Shown here piece after piece: positions 1 through 9,908 of a DNA stretch of 64,000 nucleotides. The DNA is taken from assembly GCA_000384935.1 (NCBI GenBank), contig ARRA01000002.1, forward strand, positions 215,697 to 279,696. The letters are read 5' to 3'. The stretch comes from a gamma proteobacterium SCGC AAA076-P13 (GTDB lineage Bacteria; Pseudomonadota; Gammaproteobacteria; Magnimaribacterales; D2472). Positions within the stretch are counted from its first letter, which is position 1; every line of letters begins with the position of its first letter. Below the pieces are notes generated by a model. That model was given only the letters and a program-made list of their open reading frames with translations, was not told the DNA's origin and made no database searches. The translations under genes were made by a program, and so were the position numbers.

Positions 1-1
1 C

Positions 2-493
2 CTTTTTGTTACCCCAATAAAACCTATTGATTTTGTTATATCTATAGTAATAGCAAGAATGGTAATAGTTTTAGGTCAGTTGAGTATTATTTTTAGTTTT
101 GCTTTATTTATATTAGATGCAAATGTAGTTGGCAATATTTTTAACTTATATTTCGTGATAGTTTTAGGTATTCTTATGTTTTTAACTCTAGGTTTTTCAT
201 TAGGCAGCTTAGCAAAAACACAAGAAAGCGTTGGAGTTCTGGCAACAATATTTATATACCCTCAATTAGTACTATCAGGGGTGTTTTTTCCTTTAGAATC
301 TTTACCAATATTTATACAGCCATTCGCAGAAATTTTACCTCTAACCTTGGTAGCTGACGCAATGAGATCAATTGCTAACGATGGACTGCAGCTAGTGGAC
401 ATTTATTCAAACTTTATCGGTATAGCGTTTTGGATAGTTATTGGGATGCTAGTTTCTACGAAGTTGTTTATTTGGAAAGAGGTGGCTGGCTAA
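2..493 (+). CDS. ABC-2 type transporter permease, C-terminal part (5' truncated by window edge)
   Basis: Reading frame stays open upstream of the listed ATG to the window edge; multi-TM sequence ending ...GVFFPLESLPIFIQPFAEILPLTLVADAMRSI, typical of ABC-2 permeases. Confidence 0.8.
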   Translation, partial: LFVTPIKPIDFVISIVIARMVIVLGQLSIIFSFALFILDANVVGNIFNLYFVIVLGILMFLTLGFSLGSLAKTQESVGVLATIFIYPQLVLSGVFFPLESLPIFIQPFAEILPLTLVADAMRSIANDGLQLVDIYSNFIGIAFWIVIGMLVSTKLFIWKEVAG

Positions 494-511
494 ATTTTAT
501 AAATATTTTTA

Positions 512-949
512 TTACAGGCTATTTATATAAGACTCCAATCTATCTTTATTCATAACAAATGAAGACTTCTTGATTTCTGCAATAGCTTTTAACGACTCTA
601 AATTATCAATATTTTTTCCTACTCTAATTAGTCCAACCATAGCCATCATAGAATGAGGTGTACATTGATAACCGTAAATGCCTGGCACATCAAATGTAAC
701 ACTTATATTTTTACTTAAAGGTCCACTCCAAGACGTTGCACCATTTGGAATCATGCCGTCAATTGACTCAGAGTTATGAGCAGCATCAGTTGCCTCAAAG
801 ATAACAGTATCACCAACATCAACGTCAAGAACAGATGGCTCAAAAATCATAATACCTTCAGGGCCTTGATTAAGCATTTTAACTATATGAGTTTCAGCCG
901 TTATACCTAGGCTGATAAAAAAAGTTATAGTTATAAATATATTTTTCAT
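512..949 (-). CDS. Pseudoazurin / plastocyanin-like blue copper protein
   Basis: Signal peptide, cupredoxin pattern with AAHNSES, GYQCTPHSMMAM (Cys-His-Met ligands). Confidence 0.85.
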   Translation of the reverse strand: MKNIFITITFFISLGITAETHIVKMLNQGPEGIMIFEPSVLDVDVGDTVIFEATDAAHNSESIDGMIPNGATSWSGPLSKNISVTFDVPGIYGYQCTPHSMMAMVGLIRVGKNIDNLESLKAIAEIKKSSFVMNKDRLESYINSL

Positions 950-1101
950 AATAGTTTCTCAGTAATAATTAATAAAATTGTAACGATAGATAAGAAAAGA
1001 AATCCTAAAATGATAGACGTTATTAATATCTTAAGAGGGGACGGAGAAAAGTTATCATCACCACCACCAACTCCTATCAAAAGTTTAAAAACTCTAATCA
1101 A
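946..1101 (-). CDS. Small single-TM protein, 51 aa, TTG start (not in ORF track)
   Basis: LIRVFKLLIGVGGGDDNFSPSPLKILITSIILGFLFLSIVTILLIITEKLL; TTG overlaps upstream stop, TGA overlaps pseudoazurin ATG (ATGA). Confidence 0.6.
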   Translation of the reverse strand: MIRVFKLLIGVGGGDDNFSPSPLKILITSIILGFLFLSIVTILLIITEKLL

Positions 1102-1276
1102 AGACTATTCCAGTTAGCATCATAGAAAATAGCATTAAAGCCAACACAACTACTTGTATAGCAGCAGGAATAACTACAAACATAACTAATGGGTCAAACT
1201 TCATTGCCATAAAATAGTCTGTTTGACTCCATTCTAAAGCCTCTTGAGGGGTGGCGTTCTTAACTTGTGTGTTCAA
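1094..1276 (-). CDS. Small membrane protein of unknown function, 60 aa
   Basis: One hydrophobic helix; same strand and overlapping chain with the two downstream genes. Confidence 0.6.
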   Translation of the reverse strand: MNTQVKNATPQEALEWSQTDYFMAMKFDPLVMFVVIPAAIQVVVLALMLFSMMLTGIVFD

Positions 1277-1415
1277 TATATAGCTCCATATGTTGTTAAA
1301 ACGTCTTTATTATATATATTTATAATCATATATCAATAAAACTTATAATATTAATTGTATTATTTGATTCATATAGAATAAAAAAAATATATAATATTTT
1401 TTTAAGGAAAATCAA

Positions 1416-2606
1416 ATGACATCTACTCCCAAATTTTTAATATTTTTTAATGTAATATTTCTTGCTTCATTAAGTTCAAGTGATATGTATTACCCTGAAA
1501 ACGTATGGGAATTATCATCCCCAGAAAGCCAAAATGTTGACTCAGAAAAAGTTAATAAACTTATAAATTTATCTTTTAATGATCAGTCTACTTTGGGCGT
1601 AGTTGTTATAAAAAATGGAAAAATTATTGGAGAAAGATATGCAGATGGTTATGACTCCTCTTCTCATGGAACATCATGGTCAATGGCTAAAAGTTACTAT
1701 GCAGCTCTGGTTGGTATCTCTATTGAAAAAGGTGAGATAGGAAGCCTTGATGATAAAGTTGGAAAGTACCTTAATTATTATAATGACGAAAGATCAGAGA
1801 TCACAATTAGGGATCTTTTAGATATGTCTAGTGGTTTAGATTTCCCTGCCCATGAACATGAAAAAATGTTCTTCCAAAGCAATCATTTGGATTATGCAAA
1901 ATCAGTTGGAGTTGAAAAAGATGCAGGTCTTAAATGGGAATATAACAATGTAAATTCAATGATTATTGGTGATATTCTCCATTCTGTAACTGGAGTTAAA
2001 GCGGACAAGCTTCTTTCTGAAAGAATATTTAAACCAATTGGAATGAAAGATTTTAAACTTTGGAAAGATGAACATGGAAATGTTCTTACTTACTGTTGCG
2101 TAGATATGTCTGCCCAAGACTATTCAAAGTTTGGTTTACTATTTGCTAGAAACGGTCAATGGAGCGGAAAGCAAATAATACCTAAGGCTTTTATAGACGA
2201 GACATTTAAAGTTGTTTGGGGCTTCACGCCAGAAAGTCCAAGAAGAGGCTATTCATTGCATTGGTGGATTTCTAAACATGACGATGAAAGTAGAATATTT
2301 AATACGTCTGGTAAGTTTGGCCAATACACCTTTGTAGATAGAGAAAATGATGTTGTTTTTACAAGAATAACTAAATATGCTCAAAATGATGATGGCGATA
2401 TTCAAAAATGGGGCCCGCTTAAATATTTTAGATGGGCAGGAGTATCAACCGCTGTAATGACAGCGAGAACCCTTTTAGACCTTGGTATTATTAAAGAGGG
2501 TACTGATGTAGTAACTCCTATAACTGAAGAAATAGGCGAGTCTAAAGAGTTTTACCAAGATTATGAAAAAATTATAGATGCAATGGCAGACTTAAGTAGA
2601 GATTAA
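1416..2606 (+). CDS. Serine hydrolase of the beta-lactamase / class C family
   Basis: SxxK motif (SMAK), YNN motif, signal peptide. Confidence 0.85.
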   Translation: MTSTPKFLIFFNVIFLASLSSSDMYYPENVWELSSPESQNVDSEKVNKLINLSFNDQSTLGVVVIKNGKIIGERYADGYDSSSHGTSWSMAKSYYAALVGISIEKGEIGSLDDKVGKYLNYYNDERSEITIRDLLDMSSGLDFPAHEHEKMFFQSNHLDYAKSVGVEKDAGLKWEYNNVNSMIIGDILHSVTGVKADKLLSERIFKPIGMKDFKLWKDEHGNVLTYCCVDMSAQDYSKFGLLFARNGQWSGKQIIPKAFIDETFKVVWGFTPESPRRGYSLHWWISKHDDESRIFNTSGKFGQYTFVDRENDVVFTRITKYAQNDDGDIQKWGPLKYFRWAGVSTAVMTARTLLDLGIIKEGTDVVTPITEEIGESKEFYQDYEKIIDAMADLSRD

Positions 2607-2785
2607 TCCTCTTTCTGTTTTTTTATTAAATAAGCTCCCATGTCTTTTTTCCATTCTTCAAGATAGTAGCCGTCATTGCCATGCTTGTTTAGATATTTAA
2701 AAAAAACCCTCCCATCTTCATCTTCAAAACCAGCCTCAAAAGGTTTTCCTGTTAACTTATTTGGTCTTTTAAAAGAATCATCCAT
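2603..2785 (-). CDS. Hypothetical protein, 60 aa
   Basis: Overlaps the start region of a chain of minus-strand genes; no family recognised. Confidence 0.5.
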   Translation of the reverse strand: MDDSFKRPNKLTGKPFEAGFEDEDGRVFFKYLNKHGNDGYYLEEWKKDMGAYLIKKQKED

Positions 2786-3077
2786 TATTTTTTATTATTT
2801 GTTTAAAAATTAGAGCAACTTCTTTTGTTCTATCTTTAGATCTTTTAGGTAAAGAAAAATACTCATCTATTAATGAGTATAAGAGGTAATGCGGCTGTTC
2901 TGAGTATTTTACTCCATCTGCAAATGATACAAATGCAACAGTTTTCTTATTATTAAACTTTTTTAAATTATGTTTTTTGTCATGCATAGTGATGCAGACT
3001 TTTTTAATTTTTTTAAAATACTCTTCAAGACTATCGTCTTCAAGCATAGTTGGAAATTTCAATCTAAGTCCAGACAA
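2778..3077 (-). CDS. Hypothetical protein, 99 aa
   Basis: Overlapping gene chain downstream of SLC13 transporter; no family recognised. Confidence 0.55.
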   Translation of the reverse strand: MSGLRLKFPTMLEDDSLEEYFKKIKKVCITMHDKKHNLKKFNNKKTVAFVSFADGVKYSEQPHYLLYSLIDEYFSLPKRSKDRTKEVALIFKQIIKNNG

Positions 3078-4830
3078 ATAAAATCATTGGAATCGAAACA
3101 GTAATAATTAGTAAATCTAATGGCAGGCCTAACCTCCAATAATCAGTAAATTTATAGTTACCAGGGCCCATTATTACAGTATTACATTGATGACCAATAG
3201 GCGTTAAAAATGCACAGCTTGCACCAACTGCCACGACCATTAAGAAAGGTTCAATTGCATAACCTAGCTCTATTGCAATTCCTGCAGAGATTGGAGCCAT
3301 TATCACTGCCGTTGCTGCATTATTTATAATATCAGTAGTGGCCATTGTTATGACTAATATCAAGAATAGTAACCAAAAGAGGCTCATATCAGATGCATAT
3401 AATGAGATGTTTGATGATATTACATCACTAAGGCCGGTTGTCTGAAGAGCAGTCCCAATTGGAATCATTGCAGCAAGCATTATTATTATTGGCCAATCAA
3501 TATCTCTATAGAAATTACTATCAATAATTTTAATTCTAGCAAAGCCTAAAACACATAAAAGAAATGCTGCTGATGTTGGAAGAACATTTAAGGCAACTAA
3601 GATAATCGAAGTCGTAAAAAATACTAAACCTTTTAATAATCTACTTCTACTAGGAATTGTTTGAAGTTCTCTCTGTCTTAGAGGCATTAGGCCAAGATGT
3701 TTTATTTTATTAGTTACGTCTTCTTCATCAAGATCCCTAACACCTAAAAGCAACACATCTCCTGCTCTAAATGTTTCTCTAGTTAGCCTTGTTCTATATC
3801 TTGCTCCTTTTCTCCAAAGACCAAGTAGATTGAGCTCTTCATACGCGAGTTTTAAGAAAAAATCATATTTTCTTCCAATTAATCTAGAGCCTGGGGTTAT
3901 CATAGCTTCAATTTCTTCTAAATCTTCATCTTTAAAAGAGTGAAGCTCCTCTGGAATAGAAAAACCAAATACATCAAGAATTGTTCCAATTTCATCGGGT
4001 GGGGTTTTAATTACAAGGATTTGATCTGGTTTAATTCTTAAATTATTTTTAACTTTCTTCACACCCCCTGACTCACTTACTATACCAATGACTTCTGTGT
4101 CTTCGCCAGCTTCTTTTTTAAATGCGGATAAGGTCATTCCAATAGCTGAACTGTCTTCATTTACTGATACTTCAAATAAATACCCCTTAAGATCTATTAA
4201 CGCTGAGCCTGAATTAGAATTTTCTCTTAGTTGAATAAATTTATTTCCAATAACAGCGATAAATACAATACTTAAGAGTGTAATGACGAGACCAACATAG
4301 GAAAAATCAAAAAAATTGAAGCCAGCACTTGAAATTGTTGATTTGTACTCAGAAATAATTATGTTTGGGGGCGTTCCAATGGTTGTATTCATTCCACCTA
4401 AAATACAGGCAAATGCGAGTGGCATTAAAAATCTAGAAGGGTGCCAATCCATCTTTTGACAAATATTTAGTGTTATAGGAAGAAGAATGGCAAGGGCACC
4501 AATATTATTAATAAATGAAGATAATATTGCAGCTATTAATAACAGTGAAATTAAAAATTGAAATTTAGTAAAACTTCTTCCACCAATAATTTTTCCAACA
4601 AGGCCTGTTAGCCCAGAATTTTTTAGGCCTTGGCTAATAATCAATACCAGTGCAACTGTAATAACGGCAGGATGAGCAAAGCCGTCAAATGCTTGATTTG
4701 AAGGAATAACTCCTAAAATAATAAGTGTGACCAAGGCACCTGACGCCAAGGCATCATATCTAAATTTACCCCAAATAAATAAACCTAATAATGAAACAAT
4801 TGTTATCGATAATATATATTGATCACTCAT
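3064..4830 (-). CDS. SLC13/DASS family permease with TrkA-C (RCK_C) domains
   Basis: Multi-TM protein with NNIGALAILLP and NAATAVIMAPI motifs and two central RCK_C-like segments. Confidence 0.85.
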   Translation of the reverse strand: MSDQYILSITIVSLLGLFIWGKFRYDALASGALVTLIILGVIPSNQAFDGFAHPAVITVALVLIISQGLKNSGLTGLVGKIIGGRSFTKFQFLISLLLIAAILSSFINNIGALAILLPITLNICQKMDWHPSRFLMPLAFACILGGMNTTIGTPPNIIISEYKSTISSAGFNFFDFSYVGLVITLLSIVFIAVIGNKFIQLRENSNSGSALIDLKGYLFEVSVNEDSSAIGMTLSAFKKEAGEDTEVIGIVSESGGVKKVKNNLRIKPDQILVIKTPPDEIGTILDVFGFSIPEELHSFKDEDLEEIEAMITPGSRLIGRKYDFFLKLAYEELNLLGLWRKGARYRTRLTRETFRAGDVLLLGVRDLDEEDVTNKIKHLGLMPLRQRELQTIPSRSRLLKGLVFFTTSIILVALNVLPTSAAFLLCVLGFARIKIIDSNFYRDIDWPIIIMLAAMIPIGTALQTTGLSDVISSNISLYASDMSLFWLLFLILVITMATTDIINNAATAVIMAPISAGIAIELGYAIEPFLMVVAVGASCAFLTPIGHQCNTVIMGPGNYKFTDYWRLGLPLDLLIITVSIPMILFVWT

Positions 4831-4848
4831 ACAGAAGTATTGATATTG

Positions 4849-5934
4849 TTATTTAGGCATACTCTCAACATAAAGTGATGTTGATGGGTATGCAAATTCT
4901 GAATTATTAGCTTTAACAATTTTCATAATATTAAATATCAGATTTTCTTTCACTTCATTGTATGCTGCAAAGCCCACTGGGTCTGAGTAGGCAACAATTA
5001 AAATATCAATAGAACTAGCACCTAACTCAATAACCCTTACTACTGGATCTAAGTCAGGATCAGATACAAAGTCGTCACTATTAATAATATATTCCTTGAT
5101 TTCTGTTCGTATTGATTCTAATTGCTCAACAGAGGTAGAGTAGATCAAATTGATTTTCCAATTTAGTCTTCTGTTAATCATATCTCCGTGATTAACAACT
5201 TTTACATCAGATAGGTCTTTATTTGGTATTGTCATTGGTGCAGTATCAAATGTTCTTATGACTGTTGATCTAAAACCAATTGTCTCAACTATCCCATGAA
5301 GTTGTCCTGATACCTCTATACGATCACCTGGTTGAAATCTATGTTCACCAATTATAAGAATTCCAGCTATTAAGTTTTTAAAGAAATCTTGAGCTCCAAG
5401 AGCAACTGCTACAGAAAAAAGGCCCAGACCAGCTACTAATGGACCAATTTGAATACCAAAAATATCTAATATTATTGCTATACCAATTACCCAAACTAAG
5501 AAACGTGATGCTCTTTCTAACCACATTTGCATTGATGCAGTAAGCCAAGCGCTAGTAGATAGAGCAACAAAAATAGGCTTTACAGCATTAGAAAGGGCAC
5601 TAAAAATAGTAAAAATGACAAAGGCTTTGACAATGTTTGTAGCAATATCTCCAACAAGGCCCTCAATAGGTAAGATTAATGTGCATAAATAAAAGGCAAC
5701 CGTAACGGGGATGAGTCCTATTGGTTTACGAAGCGCACCCAGTATCTCATCATCAATTTTTGACTCTGTCTTATCAGCTAGCCTAGCTAATGCATTTAAT
5801 ATTACAGAAATAACAAAACCTCTGAATAAAAATGCTATTAAAATAACTGCTAGCGAGGATATTATTGAGCCTAGGTCTATTCCCAGAAAACCTCTATTCC
5901 AAACCTGACTAACCAGTTCTAAAAAATTGTCCAT
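4849..5934 (-). CDS. Mechanosensitive ion channel, MscS family
   Basis: VAGLGLFSVAVALGAQDFFKNLIAGILI pore helix and downstream beta domain FQPGDRIEVSGQLHGIVETIGFRST. Confidence 0.9.
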   Translation of the reverse strand: MDNFLELVSQVWNRGFLGIDLGSIISSLAVILIAFLFRGFVISVILNALARLADKTESKIDDEILGALRKPIGLIPVTVAFYLCTLILPIEGLVGDIATNIVKAFVIFTIFSALSNAVKPIFVALSTSAWLTASMQMWLERASRFLVWVIGIAIILDIFGIQIGPLVAGLGLFSVAVALGAQDFFKNLIAGILIIGEHRFQPGDRIEVSGQLHGIVETIGFRSTVIRTFDTAPMTIPNKDLSDVKVVNHGDMINRRLNWKINLIYSTSVEQLESIRTEIKEYIINSDDFVSDPDLDPVVRVIELGASSIDILIVAYSDPVGFAAYNEVKENLIFNIMKIVKANNSEFAYPSTSLYVESMPK

Positions 5935-5999
5935 ATTTAATATTCCATTTTAATTATATTAAAAATCTTTTTGCCATATTAAGCAAAACTTATTTGATA

Positions 6000-6728
6000 C
6001 TATTTAGCCAACTTATCTTTGATAGCATATGGTATATATATTAAATAGAACATTGCTATTGCAAGTGGTGTAGTGATTAAAAGATGAAGGGGAGGCTCTG
6101 GAAATGCATCCATTAAGCTTGCGCCAGCAGGTTTTGCAATTAAGTACCAATAATTTGTAGGCTGCACTTCACCTTTAAAATTTATAAAGTCTCCAAGAGC
6201 AAGATTGATTAAATAGATAGCAGGCAGAAGAACAAAGGCTGTTATTGCAGAGACAGTTAATATATCTTTTGCATAAGGACGGTTTCCAAGAGATATTGTT
6301 GCATACATAATTCCTATTACAATCATTCCGTGACCTATCATAAAAAATGCATAATCAAGATCAATAACTGGAATATCTGGGGTAATGATTGCCATAGATG
6401 CTCCAGCTAATCCCCAAAAAAATGCACATTTATAAAGAATTTTTGGACCACCTAAAAGAAAAGCTGCTAAGAAAATTTCAGATAAATCACACATATGTAT
6501 TGGTAAAATTTCTTTCCAGTTATAAGGATTTTGAAGAAGGTATAAATCTTTATAAGGTGAAATAATTACATGCAACAAGATAATAAAAGCAATAATTTTA
6601 GAAATTAATGACTTGTTTGATATAGATTGATTTTTACAAACCAAAGGAAGAAATACAGCAACTAAAACAATTATAGCCATTGTTATTAAATGAACATTTC
6701 CAAAAAGTATAAAAGGACTAGCATTCAT
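6000..6728 (-). CDS. YwaF / TIGR02206-type integral membrane protein
   Basis: LPIHMCDLSEIF and LYQ-like TM pattern typical of the family. Confidence 0.65.
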   Translation of the reverse strand: MNASPFILFGNVHLITMAIIVLVAVFLPLVCKNQSISNKSLISKIIAFIILLHVIISPYKDLYLLQNPYNWKEILPIHMCDLSEIFLAAFLLGGPKILYKCAFFWGLAGASMAIITPDIPVIDLDYAFFMIGHGMIVIGIMYATISLGNRPYAKDILTVSAITAFVLLPAIYLINLALGDFINFKGEVQPTNYWYLIAKPAGASLMDAFPEPPLHLLITTPLAIAMFYLIYIPYAIKDKLAK

Positions 6729-6811
6729 ACCATCTCTCCCAAAAATAATAATATTTATAATTTGTATTATAAATGTTTTTAAATATTATCTCCAAAAAAC
6801 AAGGAAAGGAT

Positions 6812-8800
6812 TTATTGGCTTATTATATCTAGAACAAGATTTTCAGTAAGAATGGCTGGTAAAAGTATAGACTCATCCATTCCTGGCCTCCAAAATACAT
6901 AAAGAGGCACTCCGCTTCTTCCATATGTATTCAGAACTTTTAATATTTCTTTGTCTCTATTAGTCCAATCAGCAACGACATATTTGATATTATTGCTCTC
7001 CATGAAATCCACAACAGATGGTCTTGAAAGGGCAATTTTGTCGTTTGCCTGACAGGTAATACACCATGCAGCAGTGAAGTTAATTAAATAAGCCTGGTCG
7101 TTTTCTTTAAATGTATCTTCTATATTTAAATTCCATGAGAGCTTGTTGCTGGTATTTTTTGCTTGAACGACATCGCTAATCTCAGTATTTTTTATTGTAT
7201 ATAATTGGTTTGTTGTAATGAGAAGCCCAATTAAAATTATTAATATTTTTATGTATTTAATTGTTAATTTGCTAAATACCCAAAAAAGTAGACTTATCAT
7301 AAGGAGGCTAATTAGTAAGTTTATTAATGCATCCGCCCCAGCTTGAATACTAAAAACCCATATTAACCATAGTGATGTTGCAAACATTGGAAAAGCAAAG
7401 AACTCTTTTAAAGTCTCCATCCATTGACCTGGTTTTGGAAGTGCTGAAATTAGCTCAGGTCTTACTGATAGTATTAAGTACGGAATACAAAAACCTAACC
7501 CAAGTGATATAAAGATAGGTAATGTTACAAAAGATGGTTGAATTAATGCATAACCTATTGCCGCTCCCATGAATGGTGCAGTGCATGGAGATGCAACAAT
7601 TACAGCTAAAACTCCAGTTAAAAAAGAACTCGAATAATCTGTTTTATTAGATCCCACATTACCAAGTCTGGTTAGCGATGCTCCGATATTAATATCCGAT
7701 AGCAGAACAAGACCAATCATAAACATTAATATGCTTAAGGTAGCAACTATAATAGGTGACTGTAATTGAAAGCCCCAACCTATAAATAAACCACTATTTT
7801 TTAAAACCAACAAAATAACAGCAATAGCCACAAATGACAAAATGACGCCAAGAGAAAATAGCAATGAGTGATTTCTTATTTTATTTTTTGATTCACCGCC
7901 CATAGAAATAAAACTTAATACTTTAAGAGATATGATGGGAAATACGCAGGGCATTAGGTTTAAGATTAATCCTCCTAAAAATGCAAAAAGAATTGCGGAA
8001 AGAACTGAAAGTGTCTCAGGTGATTCATCTACCTGCGATAATGAGGTACTAATAATAAATGACTCATCATTAACATTTAAAATACCCTCAATAGATTTCG
8101 GTGTATTGATATCCTCATTTAGTGGAACTATGAGCAACCAATTATTTTCTTCTTTTATTAGAGTCTGTTCACTTGCATGAAGAACCGTGTCTCTTTGGTT
8201 AATATAAAAATATATTTCTTCAACATCTTGATTGAATGAAAACCTCAATTCTAGATTATTATTTTTAAGGGTTGGTAAGACTGGTAAAGTGGTTGATGGT
8301 AATTCATTGAACGCGTCATCAAGTCTAGAGTCATATAACAAGTCAGCATAGGACGTTTCTATGACGGCTCTTTCTGGGACGCATATATCATCACAAATAA
8401 GGAAATCTATATCGGCTATAAATCTCTCTGTCTCACTGCCTTGCGGAATCTTTATTTTTATTGGAAATATAACAAAATTTTCATAGCCATATGTCATTAA
8501 TGGTGGGTATGGAATTAAGCTGGGTGTAGGCCATAAAATAGTGCCTATTTCGAAACTTTCAGGAACATCCCATGTAATCTCTACAGGTCCACCTGAGTCT
8601 CCAGGGTTTTTCCAATAGGTATGCCAATGATTTTGCATATCCATCTTGATGCCAATAATTAATTCATTTGCAGCAGTTTGATTGATGGAACTCTTTACAA
8701 TAGAAACTTCAGCATGTCCTGTGCTTATGGTATTAGCAAATATAAAGTTCGAGCAAGTAACTAGCAGCAAACAAAGTTTAATTATTTTCATATAAAACAT
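6812..8800 (-). CDS. DsbD/ScsB-like protein-disulfide reductase with C-terminal thioredoxin domain
   Basis: Periplasmic N-domain, LMPCVFPIISLKVLSF TM core, C-terminal FTAAWCITCQAN. Confidence 0.9.
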   Translation of the reverse strand: MFYMKIIKLCLLLVTCSNFIFANTISTGHAEVSIVKSSINQTAANELIIGIKMDMQNHWHTYWKNPGDSGGPVEITWDVPESFEIGTILWPTPSLIPYPPLMTYGYENFVIFPIKIKIPQGSETERFIADIDFLICDDICVPERAVIETSYADLLYDSRLDDAFNELPSTTLPVLPTLKNNNLELRFSFNQDVEEIYFYINQRDTVLHASEQTLIKEENNWLLIVPLNEDINTPKSIEGILNVNDESFIISTSLSQVDESPETLSVLSAILFAFLGGLILNLMPCVFPIISLKVLSFISMGGESKNKIRNHSLLFSLGVILSFVAIAVILLVLKNSGLFIGWGFQLQSPIIVATLSILMFMIGLVLLSDINIGASLTRLGNVGSNKTDYSSSFLTGVLAVIVASPCTAPFMGAAIGYALIQPSFVTLPIFISLGLGFCIPYLILSVRPELISALPKPGQWMETLKEFFAFPMFATSLWLIWVFSIQAGADALINLLISLLMISLLFWVFSKLTIKYIKILIILIGLLITTNQLYTIKNTEISDVVQAKNTSNKLSWNLNIEDTFKENDQAYLINFTAAWCITCQANDKIALSRPSVVDFMESNNIKYVVADWTNRDKEILKVLNTYGRSGVPLYVFWRPGMDESILLPAILTENLVLDIISQ

Positions 8801-8815
8801 TTTACCTTATGAATT

Positions 8816-8842
8816 GAAAAGGGGCGCTTTTTGCGCCCCCTT
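8816..8842 (-). terminator. Rho-independent terminator of hsp20
   Basis: Minus-strand GGGGCGC-AAAAA-GCGCCCC followed by TTTT. Confidence 0.85.
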
Positions 8843-8859
8843 AAACATATTTAAAAAAT

Positions 8860-9312
8860 CTATTTGTTACTAATTCTTTTTGGAGATTTAATCTCAATTT
8901 TTTTAGATTTTTTTTCTTCTGGGATTATCTTTTCTAAATTGATAGTCAAAAGTCCATTTATTAATTCCGCACCTTGAACAATGACATCCTCTGAAAGAGT
9001 AAATTGTTGTTTAAAAGCTCTTTGTGCTATACCTTGATATACAACTTCATTCGTTCCATTCACTACTTCAGTTTTAGCTCCATCATAACTTATAGAAAGC
9101 ACTCCATTTGCGAGCTCAACATCAATATCTTCTTTTGTAAGGCCTGCAACAGCAATTTCAATTGAAAAAAAGTTACCATCTTTTCTAATATTGTATGGGG
9201 GGTAGTTTGAAGATCTGTCTGTTGATTCAGATAGCCTTTGCAATCTATCAAATAGTGGTTCAAATCCTAGTACTCTTGTTGTAAACAACGGATCAGTAAA
9301 ATTAAGTATCAT
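8860..9312 (-). CDS. Hsp20/alpha-crystallin family small heat shock protein (IbpA-like)
   Basis: YPPYNIRKDGNFFSIEIAVAGLTKEDIDVEL... alpha-crystallin domain; strong AAGGAGG ribosome-binding site. Confidence 0.95.
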   Translation of the reverse strand: MILNFTDPLFTTRVLGFEPLFDRLQRLSESTDRSSNYPPYNIRKDGNFFSIEIAVAGLTKEDIDVELANGVLSISYDGAKTEVVNGTNEVVYQGIAQRAFKQQFTLSEDVIVQGAELINGLLTINLEKIIPEEKKSKKIEIKSPKRISNK

Positions 9313-9396
9313 AATAGTCCTCCTTTATAAGCGACTGTTAGTAGCACCCCGAAGGCATGCTTATTAAAATATGGAAACCCAAATGGCATTTCCTTA
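9313..9396 (-). ncRNA. ROSE-like RNA thermometer candidate in hsp20 5'UTR
   Basis: Three consecutive hairpins on the minus strand; SD-proximal AGUC-G-CUU-AUAA-AGG-AG-GACU sequesters the SD and contains UCGCU (ROSE UYGCU motif). Confidence 0.55.
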
Positions 9397-9404
9397 CAAC
9401 TAAG

Positions 9405-9430
9405 TTATGGTCATTTATAGTTTTTACAAG
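9405..9430 (-). promoter_or_regulatory. Possible sigma32-like promoter for hsp20
   Basis: CTTGTA-N14-CCATAA on minus strand, upstream of the ROSE-like leader. Confidence 0.35.
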
Positions 9431-9479
9431 TGCATTCGGACTAGTTTCTTTATTCTGCTAAAATATTGGTGAAACTTTA

Positions 9480-9908
9480 ATGAATAACTTTGGTCAAACC
9501 TATATGAATAAAATATTACTAACTCTTGCTTCGATGTTACTTTTGCCAGTATTAATTTCAGAAGAAACTAAAATACAAAAACCGGCTCTAGGAGATATTT
9601 GGCAGTTAGAAACTAGAAGTAGTAGATTATCTAATTCTGGTAGTGAGGTTTTATATTATTTGCCAAGCGATGCATATAATACTTACAGAGCTAGAAAATT
9701 TAATGACTGGGATGAATTTTCAGCTGTAGATTCTCGTGATATTGAAAAACTTAATACTGGATATAAAATACAACTCATAGAATCAAAATTTAATTCTAAA
9801 ATTTATAAAGTTAAGTTGCTTGATGGTATGAATAAAAATAGAAACTACTTTATGATCGCAGAAGAGCTGGAACGTAATTATAAATTTATGGAGAATATCG
9901 ATGAATAA
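9480..9908 (+). CDS. Hypothetical secreted protein
   Basis: Signal-peptide-like N-terminus; overlaps next gene by 8 nt. Confidence 0.6.
   Translation: MNNFGQTYMNKILLTLASMLLLPVLISEETKIQKPALGDIWQLETRSSRLSNSGSEVLYYLPSDAYNTYRARKFNDWDEFSAVDSRDIEKLNTGYKIQLIESKFNSKIYKVKLLDGMNKNRNYFMIAEELERNYKFMENIDE

Noticed and set aside
5711-5908. Plus-strand 65-aa ORF, and similar small ORFs at 7932..8180, 33417..33626, 47789..48079, 60960..61250
   Set aside because: All lie opposite well-supported genes and show no recognisable protein character.
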